Positions 57,367 through 64,000 of a stretch of DNA of 64,000 nucleotides are shown piece by piece. The DNA comes from Bufo bufo. Lineage: Eukaryota; Chordata; Amphibia; Anura; Bufonidae. The notes under the pieces were generated by a model. The model saw only the letters and a list, made by a program, of their open reading frames with translations, was not told the origin of the DNA and did not search any database. Location of the stretch: contig NC_053398.1 in the NCBI RefSeq assembly GCF_905171765.1, positions 45,352,323 to 45,416,322 of the forward strand. The letters are read 5' to 3'. The stretch's first letter is position 1, and each line of letters opens with the position of its first letter. A program made the position numbers and the translations under genes.

Positions 57367-57918
57367 AGTAGAATATTGATGTAGAAGAAAATGGATTGCG
57401 CTGCAGGAGAGTATACTAAAATGATTAAAGTCCAAAAGTTACTAATATTTTCTTTCTTATGTAAATCTGCGGTCAAATGGGTTCATCCATATACATCAAA
57501 CACAACTGCGGTGTGGAAATCTGAAATAAAATAGAAACCGCACAATGGTGTAGTAACTTCTAGAAAGTAGTGTCACCTGGTCACAGGTTATACTCACAAG
57601 ACTCAGATGATAAAAAGCGTAAAGAATCGGCTCAGCACTGTCATCCACCCAGGAGCTGCACACCTTAGATGCCGTTCACTAGACCACACGGACGAACAGG
57701 ATCTTTAGCTGCTTGTACGGAATCTTGCACAAGCACAAGCCGACTCCCAAAATGAATACCACTTTGGCAAGATATCACCAAAACTTTACACTCTTCAAGG
57801 TCTCGGAGGAAAGATATCAACCAATGGTGAAGTACATACCACAGTGTTAGGATAAAAAGGATTTATTATACTCACAAAGAACGCAAGTTTTGGAGCAAGT
57901 TTAAAACAAGTACAAAGT

Positions 57919-57956
57919 GCCCGACCCGGGTTTCGCCATGATGCTTCGTCTGGGGC
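57919..57956 (-). ncRNA. hammerhead-ribozyme-like motif, left arm
   Basis: Exact inverse copy of the motif at 59239-59276, with the same U4-to-A change and the same GCCC/GGGC stem I. Confidence 0.6.
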
Positions 57957-58307
57957 GTGTGTTCCTAAGTACATGCAGCTGAATATAAAGGATCCAGGGA
58001 ACCTCCCCTGTTGGGCGTCATGAGACTTTTCAGATAAAAGTTTCTTCTAAAATATATATATACACAAACATGTATACTGTCCTCCCCCGCACACAGGCGG
58101 GTTGGACACATAAAAATAATTACTAAAAAGCAAATAAAATCTAGTACAATCTTCTTTGGGACCTACATCTCCCTATCATAGACAACGCGGACCTATTATA
58201 CAAACATCATAGATTTTAAACTATGCAAGCATTCACATCACATTCTATATTAAGTCCCTGGGGTTGAATGGTGTTTAGTAAAAACATCCACTCCACCTCC
58301 CTTTTAT

Positions 58308-58598
58308 TTAGTATTGAAACCCCCCCCCCCCCCCCCGTATAGGGGTGCGGACCAACTCAATACCAGTAAAAAGGAGCCCCCTGGGATTTTTTTGATGATG
58401 GATTTTAAAGTGAAGGGAGACACTATGGGTCTCCAATCCTTTTTTGATATTACAGATATGTTCTTGCACTCGAGTCTTCAAACTACATGTGGTTCTCCCC
58501 ACATATTGGAGGCCACACGGGCACTCCAACAAATAAATGACACCCACATTATTACATGACAGATTGCCTTTTATTTTAAAACTAGTGTCTGCTTTTTT
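58308..58598 (-). CDS. Penelope-type GIY-YIG endonuclease domain, left arm
   Basis: The inverse copy of the right-arm domain, identical in protein through GVIYLLECPCGLQYVGRT and TPIRGGG. A C run (58321-58337), two or so bases different from the right arm's G run, shifts the frame so that it stops at 58308 rather than continuing. Confidence 0.82.
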   Translation of the reverse strand, partial: KKADTSFKIKGNLSCNNVGVIYLLECPCGLQYVGRTTCSLKTRVQEHICNIKKGLETHSVSLHFKIHHQKNPRGLLFTGIELVRTPIRGGGGGFQY

Positions 58599-58979
58599 AA
58601 AAAAGCAGACACTAGTTTTAAAATAAAAGGCAATCTGTCATGTAATAATGTGGGTGTCATTTATTTGTTGGAGTGCCCGTGTGGCCTCCAATATGTGGGG
58701 AGAACCACATGTAGTTTGAAGACTCGAGTGCAAGAACATATCTGTAATATCAAAAAAGGATTGGAGACCCATAGTGTCTCCCTTCACTTTAAAATCCATC
58801 ATCAAAAAAATCCCAGGGGGCTCCTTTTTACTGGTATTGAGTTGGTCCGCACCCCTATACGGGGGGGGGGGGGGGTTTCAATACTAAATAAAAGGGAGGT
58901 GGAGTGGATGTTTTTACTAAACACCATTCAACCCCAGGGACTTAATATAGAATGTGATGTGAATGCTTGCATAGTTTAA
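58599..58979 (+). CDS. Penelope-type GIY-YIG endonuclease domain, right arm
   Basis: The frame is open from the palindrome centre (KADTSFKIKGNLSCNNV), with an ATG-like start at 58650. GVIYLLECPCGLQYVGRT supplies the GIY-YIG pair in its Penelope form (VIY..YVG) with the CPCG insert. Downstream Arg and EH (TRVQEHICNI) complete the active-site region, followed by HSVSLHFKIHHQ. A G run (58861-58875) encodes poly-Gly after the domain. It ends at 58979. The enzyme nicks the target DNA for priming. Partial: no RT is attached. Confidence 0.85.
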   Translation, partial: KKADTSFKIKGNLSCNNVGVIYLLECPCGLQYVGRTTCSLKTRVQEHICNIKKGLETHSVSLHFKIHHQKNPRGLLFTGIELVRTPIRGGGGVSILNKREVEWMFLLNTIQPQGLNIECDVNACIV

Positions 58980-59238
58980 AATCTATGATGTTTGTATAAT
59001 AGGTCCGCGTTGTCTATGATAGGGAGATGTAGGTCCCAAAGAAGATTGTACTAGATTTTATTTGCTTTTTAGTAATTATTTTTATGTGTCCAACCCGCCT
59101 GTGTGCGGGGGAGGACAGTATACATGTTTGTGTATATATATATTTTAGAAGAAACTTTTATCTGAAAAGTCTCATGACGCCCAACAGGGGAGGTTCCCTG
59201 GATCCTTTATATTCAGCTGCATGTACTTAGGAACACAC

Positions 59239-59276
59239 GCCCCAGACGAAGCATCATGGCGAAACCCGGGTCGGGC
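59239..59276 (+). ncRNA. hammerhead-ribozyme-like motif, right arm
   Basis: In order: GCCC (stem I), CAGACGA (core, CUGANGA with U4 changed to A), AGC..GGC (short stem II), GAAA, CCCGGG (minimal stem III), TC cleavage site, GGGC (stem I partner). Penelope-like elements are known to carry minimal type I hammerheads. The single core mismatch may reduce or abolish activity. Confidence 0.6.
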
Positions 59277-59994
59277 ACTTTGTACTTGTTTTAAACTTGC
59301 TCCAAAACTTGCGTTCTTTGTGAGTATAATAAATCCTTTTTATCCTAACACTGTGGTATGTACTTCACCATTGGTTGATATCTTTCCTCCGAGACCTTGA
59401 AGAGTGTAAAGTTTTGGTGATATCTTGCCAAAGTGGTATTCATTTTGGGAGTCGGCTTGTGCTTGTGCAAGATTCCGTACAAGCAGCTAAAGATCCTGTT
59501 CGTCCGTGTGGTCTAGTGAACGGCATCTAAGGTGTGCAGCTCCTGGGTGGATGACAGTGCTGAGCCGATTCTTTACGCTTTTTATCATCTGAGTCTTGTG
59601 AGTATAACCTGTGACCAGGTGACACTCCTTTCTAGAAGTTACTACACCATTGTGCGGTTTCTATTTTATTTCAGATTTCCACACCGCAGTTGTGTTTGAT
59701 GTACAGGGTGGGCCATTTATATGGATACACCTTAATAAAATGGGAATGGTTGGTGATATTAACTTCCTGTTTGTGGCACATTACTATATGTGAGGGGGGA
59801 AACTTTTCAAGATGGGTGGTGACCATGGCGGCCATTTTGAAGTCGGCCATTTTGAATCCAACTTTTGTTTTTTCAATAGGAAGAGGGTCATTTGACACAT
59901 CAAACTTATTGGGAATTTCACAAGAAAAACAATGGTGTGCTTGGTTTTAACGTAACTTTATTCTTTCATGAGTTATTTACAAGTTTCTGACCAC

Positions 59995-60192
59995 TTATAA
60001 AATGTGTTCAATGTGCTGCCCATTGTGTTGGATTGTCAATGCAACACTTTTCTCCCACTCTTCACACACTGATAGCAACACCGCAGGAGAAATGCTAGCA
60101 CAGGTTTCCAGTATCCGTAGTTTCAGGTGCTGCACATCTCGTATCATCTGAAGGCAATCGTCTATGCTGTGAAGATACGAGATGTGCAGCAC
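59995..60192 (-). pseudogene. mariner/IS630 transposase C-terminus, left arm
   Basis: Inverse copy of the right-arm fragment with a few substitutions (ILETCAS for ILEACAS, CEEWEKS for CKEWEKR). Likewise lacks the catalytic domain. Confidence 0.75.
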
Positions 60193-60324
60193 CTGAAACT
60201 ACGGATACTGGAAGCCTGTGCTAGCATTTCTCCTGCGGTGTTGCTATCAGTGTGTAAAGAGTGGGAGAAGAGGGTTGCATTGACAATCCAACACAATGGG
60301 CAGCACATTGAACACATTTTGTAA
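60127..60324 (+). pseudogene. mariner/IS630 transposase C-terminus, right arm
   Basis: 65 codons; the segment VQHLKLRILEACASISPAVL..CKEWEKRVALTIQHNGQHIEHIL matches the conserved C-terminus of IS630/mariner-type transposases (Arg-Ile..Ala-Cys, then Asn-Gly..His..Glu-His). No catalytic Asp is present. Confidence 0.75.
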
Positions 60325-61224
60325 GTGGTCATAAACTTGTAAATAACTCATGAAAGAATAAAGTTACGTTAAAACCAAGCACACCATTGTTTTTCTTGTG
60401 AAATTCCCAATACGTTTGATGTGTCAAATGACCCTCTTCCTATTGAAAAAACAAAAGTTGGATTCAAAATGGCCAACTTCAAAATGGCCGCCATGGTCAC
60501 CACCCATCTTGAAAAGTTTCCCCCCTCACATATAGTAATGTGCCACAAACAGGAAGTTAATATCACCAACCATTCCCATTTTATTAAGGTGTATCCATAT
60601 AAATGGCCCACCCTGTATATGGATGAACCCATTTGACCGCAGATTTACATAAGAAAGAAAATATTAGTAACTTTTGGACTTTAATCATTTTAGTATACTC
60701 TCCTGCAGCGCAATCCATTTTCTTCTATTTCATTGTGTGGACTCTCTGCTCACTTGTGTCCGGGATTTTGCAGCGCTAGAGGGTTAAATATCTGAACAGG
60801 AATTGTACCTTATTTTCCCAGTAGAATATTGATGACCTGTCCTCAGGATAGTTTATCAGTATCTGATTGATGGGGGTTTGAATCCCAGCACTGCTACTGA
60901 TCAGCTGTTTGAAGAGGTGGTGGCACTATGGTGAGCGCTGCAGCCTTCTTACAGCATGCCAAGCACAGCACCACTCATTGGATAGTGGTTGTGCTTGGTA
61001 TTGCAGCTCAGGCCCATTCACATGGCCTCAGTCCAAGTGTCCGATGAATGTAACATCACTGGCCCAGCAAGAGACCGCAGCAGTCACCGGAACACTGTGG
61101 CCTCTTCAAGTTGTTGGTCGGCAGGGTGCCGGGAGTCGGACCCTCACGGATCAGATGCTGATGACATATCCTGAGGACAGGTCATCAATATTGAACTCCC
61201 GGAGAACCCCTTTAAATACTAGGG

Positions 61225-61565
61225 GGGTCATTTATCGATTGTGGTTGTTTTTGGGTCAGTTATAAGCCTGTCTTTGCTTTATGTGCCTGCACCAAATTAA
61301 TGAACTGGCGCATCTTAATAATATATTTGGCGTGCGTGTAATGTGGTTTACACCTATATGTGTAAAAGTACACCAGGTGTAGGTTGTGACTTTTCCAAAA
61401 GTCGCACATAGTAAGTGAGCCATAGCCCAGGTCTAATCTCACTTTTAGCTCTTAAACATAGAACACTGTGAAAAGTGGCAACAACACGAAATGTCGTGGT
61501 TGCCATGATTTGCGACTTTTTTAGACCACAAAACTGACGTATCGGATTTGATAAATGACCCTCTA
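61225..61565. mobile_element. MITE with AGGGGGTCATTTATC termini
   Basis: The left end AGGGGGGTCATTTATCGAT and, inverted, the right end AGAGGGTCATTTATCAAATC. The interior has GTCGCA/TGCGAC motifs. It lies immediately next to the right end of the TTAA MITE. Confidence 0.75.
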
Positions 61566-61599
61566 AATATTGCAATGTACTGTAGGTATAATACTATTT

Positions 61600-61885
61600 T
61601 TAGGCTACTGTCACATCTGCGTTTTTGCTAGATCCATCAGGGGATGAGCGAAAAAGCACCCATTCAATAATACAACCGTCTGCAATCGTTCAGAACAGAT
61701 CCAATTGTATTATTTCCATAATGAACAAGACGGATCCATCACTAAAACCATTGAAAGTCAACGGGCGACGGATCCGATTTTCTGTTCATTCTGATGCCCT
61801 CTGTTCAAGTTCGTTCAGTTTTGTCCCCAAAAGTACCCTAACAGGTCAGCCAGTGTCATAGGTACAAATCTGCTGACAGATGCCC
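61600..61885. repeat. MITE debris
   Basis: TAGGCTACTGTCACATCTGCG and AGACGGATCC..CGACGGATCCG motifs of the CGGATCCG-rich MITE group, followed by GACAGATGCCCTTTAA, a T2-like end at about 61888. Edges are unclear. 61886-62280 shows no definite feature. Confidence 0.45.
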
Positions 61886-62280
61886 TTTAAGTAAATGATA
61901 TAAAATCATAGTAATAAATGAACAGTGTGTGCAAGGGGCCTTATAGAGTAGATATCCTACACTGTGTGACCTGAATAGACTGACCCCATAAACAGTCATT
62001 TTTATGGACATTGCTGGTCCATTCTACTGGAGTCCTTTTTCCCCCCAGTTTTATGACAACCCGAGGTTGCTCACGCATTTTGGAGGAGGAGTGGACGAGA
62101 GCAGCACAAGAGCATGGATAGCGGCACTATAGGTAATGTAATGACAGGTAATGTAAGCATTCTGGCTGGTTGTATGAGGGAACATTATTTAATGGTTGCA
62201 AAGCTGAACATACTATTTAAATCATATATAAAAGATTTTTTATCTGATAACCCAGCACATTTTTCCAGGACCGCTATGAC

Positions 62281-62521
62281 TTAAAGGATTTGTCTCATCT
62301 CGCCGTTACTATGGTGAGATGAGACACAGTTCCAACCACCTCCTGGCCGGGAAACAGCGGAGTGCTATGGCTTTCTGCTCTTTCAGTAGCTCTCATTGCC
62401 GTGCATGAGAACTACTGAAACAGCGCAGCACAGCAAGCTATGCTGTTCCTGAGTTGGGGAGGTGGTCGGGACTGTGTCTCATCTGGCCTTAGTAACAGCG
62501 AGATGAGACAACCCCTTTTAA
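62281..62521. mobile_element. TTAA-type MITE
   Basis: TTAAAGGATTTGTCTCATCT at the left and, inverted, TTAAAAGGGGTTGTCTCATC at the right. Inner arms are TCTCATCTCGCCGTTACTA and its diverged inverse. Confidence 0.85.
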
Positions 62522-63362
62522 GGTGGGTTTACATGGCCCAATGGAGCAGGCAATTGTCGAGAAGGACAATCACCCGCTCGTCAGTGGAGGTTAAGCGCTA
62601 CATTTACATGCAGAGATCTCCTCCACAGTACAGGGATGGGCAATGGTCACTGCCATAATTTGCCTCCATACAGATTCATTGTTTCTGGGCAGCAGCGTGC
62701 TGTTTAGATGAATGAAGATTGAGTCGTCCACACCAAAAGTCATTTCACCCGATAAACAAGCGTTTTGCTCGTTCATCCGGTGATCTGCGAAATCCTTAAG
62801 CCCCTTTTACACGAGCAAGTTTTCCGCACGGGTGAAATGCGTGACGTGAACGCATAGCACCCGCACTGAATCCTGACCCATTCATTTCAATGGGTCTGTG
62901 TACATAAACCTTTTTTTTCACGCATCAGTTCTACGTTGCGTGAAAAACACAGCATGTTTTATATTCTGCGATTTTCACGCAGCCCGGGCCTCATAGAAGT
63001 GAATGGGGCTTCAGTGAAAAACGCATTGCATCCGGAAGCAAGTGCGGGTGCAATGCGTTTTTCACGGATGGTTGCTAAAAGAAGTTGTTTGTAAACCTTC
63101 AGTTTTTTATCACGCACGTGAAAAAACGCATCAAAACGCATTGCACCCACGCGGAAAAAACGGAACAACTGAACGCAATCTCAGACAAAACTGACTGAAC
63201 TTTGTTGCAAAATGCGAGTTTCACTGAACGCATCCGGAGCTAATCCGTCCCGCTCATGTCGTGAAAGAGGCCTTACAGGGCCTGATTATCTGGAATGAGT
63301 GTTCATACAAATGTTCATTCTAGATATTCGCCCCAAACATTGGGCCGTGTAAAGCCGCCTTA
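62520..63362. mobile_element. MITE split by a family E MITE
   Basis: The outer ends are TAAGGTGGGTTTACATGGCC and, inverted, TAAGGCGGCTTTACACGGCC. The insert at 62796-63275 interrupts it. Outer sequence on both sides is GAACGAGC..GAATG-type. Confidence 0.75.
62796..63275. mobile_element. family E MITE, third copy
   Basis: It begins TTAAGCCCCTTTTACACGAG and ends GTCGTGAAAGAGGCCTTAC. It shares the TGCGTGA..GAACGCAT.GCACCCGCACTGAATCC block with 10115-10200, but lacks the central CRE-containing hairpin. Confidence 0.75.
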
Positions 63363-64000
63363 CTGTGTCATTTTACCAGACCAGAAGACCAGCAGCAGCA
63401 GAGAGGGCACTCTCATTATGGATGGGGCTGCACAGCATCACTAGGTTGGCAGTAAATTGCAATAGAATGACGACATCAAGACTTATAACCTCAATGTTTC
63501 CCTGTGGTGAAGAAAAGTCTTCAACATTAAGCCTCCACTTTTCCCTCCGGCGGCCGTGCACGTGAGTGTCTATAAAGCTCCTGGCGATCAAATGTCAATG
63601 TGAAAGCCGAGCTCAGAAACACGTTCTGTCATTCTACACATCATTCAGCAAACATGAAACGCCCTTTTTTCTTTTCAAAAAATCTTTTGTGAACTGAACT
63701 GTCGGCGGCTCTTTATAGAACCTTACAGGATTTCATGATGTGGTGAGGTCACACGATTCTGTGACATCATCATAGTAAAATGAACCGGGGCCAGCAGGAC
63801 CCACAAAGTATCAGACTGGGGTTATGGGAGACAGACCTCCCACCCTGAAGGAAATCAACTGGAGAGAGGCCCAGCATTGAACTTCTCCGGTTACCAACAG
63901 GATTTCCTGTATTTTCAGTCACCTCTAGGGGAAGCTCAGTGCAAAGAGATTACGTACAGCTTCCATTGCACTGTGCTCCCCCTAGTGGTGGCTGCAGGCA
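63363..64000. other. mostly unassigned; MITE end at window edge
   Basis: No gene recognised. 63920-64000 contains CACCTCTAGGGGAAGC and CCCCCTAGTGGTGGCTGCAG, which are mutually inverted (GGGGAAGC..GCTCCCCC) and probably belong to a small fold-back element continuing past the window. Confidence 0.4.

Larger units (their letters stand above)
59704..60615. mobile_element. palindromic mariner-like element
   Basis: The ends are CAGGGTGGGCCATTTATATG and exact inverse, flanked by TA (59702-59703, 60616-60617). The undisturbed site is preserved in the left Penelope arm near 57492-57500. The whole element is an inverted repeat meeting at about 60160. Each arm holds the C-terminus of a transposase, so it looks like two 3' halves of one transposon joined head to head. 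Confidence 0.92.
57382..60819. mobile_element. fold-back Penelope-like retroelement
   Basis: Two arms of about 1.2 kb, 57382-58598 and 58599-60727 (the latter holding a mariner insert), are near-perfect inverse copies meeting at GCTTTTTTAAAAAAGC (58591-58606). The right arm extends 92 bases further. A 15-bp duplication, AGTAGAATATTGATG, flanks it (57367-57381 and 60820-60834). Each arm encodes a GIY-YIG endonuclease reading outward and carries a hammerhead-like motif. GIY-YIG plus inverted partial copies is the hallmark of Penelope-like elements. RT is missing by 5' truncation. Confidence 0.88.
53154..61215. mobile_element. TTAA-type MITE split by three later insertions
   Basis: The left end TTAAAGAGGTATTCTGGG (53154) continues as AGTAGAATAT, and the same MITE resumes at 60820 (AGTAGAATATTGATGACCTG) to its right end, which inverted reads TTAAAGGGGTTCTCCGGGAG (61215). 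The two ends match through the TATTGATGACCTGTCCTCAGG segment (inverted near 61165-61190). Everything between 53182 and 60819 was inserted later. Confidence 0.85.

Noticed and set aside
57367..57435. Extra N-terminal residues of the long L1 frame
   Set aside because: They translate target duplication and Penelope DNA that happen to be in frame; the L1 similarity begins at about 57366.

Overview
The window is vertebrate nuclear DNA, almost certainly from an anuran amphibian. This is an inference from its repeat content: Tc1/mariner, hAT and TTAA-type (T2/Kolobok-like) MITEs, L1-Tx1 and CR1 LINEs, a Penelope-like element, a Ngaro tyrosine-recombinase retrotransposon and endogenous-retrovirus debris, with no bacterial-style gene organisation. 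I found no convincing host exon, tRNA, rRNA or CRISPR array. Almost every open reading frame belongs to a transposable element or is a by-product of a palindromic or tandem repeat.

Layout. 1-592: 5' end of a Tc1 transposon cut by the window edge. 593-4696: interspersed repeats and nested MITEs. 4697-9763: a long non-coding repeat split by a very young LTR retrotransposon (5171-9625). Its 899-bp LTRs look almost identical, and its interior encodes a cold-shock-domain protein and no visible polymerase. 9764-20115: large palindromic MITEs, a tandem array with a unit of about 360 bp, and a 5'-truncated L1-Tx1 (14492-16079) with a clean target duplication. 20116-31275: a CR1-like LINE on the + strand, split by a fold-back MITE and by a long decayed L1-Tx1 (22063-29783) on the - strand. 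That L1 in turn holds CR1 pieces, a retroviral pol fragment and MITEs. 31276-39730: retroviral-like DNA with a broken gag on the - strand, cut by two hAT elements with exact 8-bp duplications; one of these contains an inverted minisatellite. 39730-42944: a CR1 fragment, satellite-like repeats and palindromic MITEs. 42945-52966: a Ngaro retrotransposon (gag, RT/RNase H, tyrosine recombinase, SGNH hydrolase, split terminal repeats) containing three or more later insertions, one of which carries a Tc1 transposon. 53154-61215: one TTAA MITE split by an L1-Tx1 whose ORF2 has a single in-frame stop. That L1's far target duplication was then hit by a fold-back Penelope-like element with GIY-YIG endonuclease and hammerhead-like motifs in both arms, and one of those arms was hit by a palindromic mariner element. 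61225-64000: further nested MITEs.

How the parts relate. The genes do not form a pathway. The window records successive insertions, and relative ages can be read from which element interrupts which. The youngest readable insertion is the cold-shock LTR element. It is the best candidate for a little-described system, because an almost identical LTR pair implies recent mobility while the polymerase must come from elsewhere. Coordinates of MITE edges are by eye; those with stated target duplications are exact, and the others may be off by several bases.
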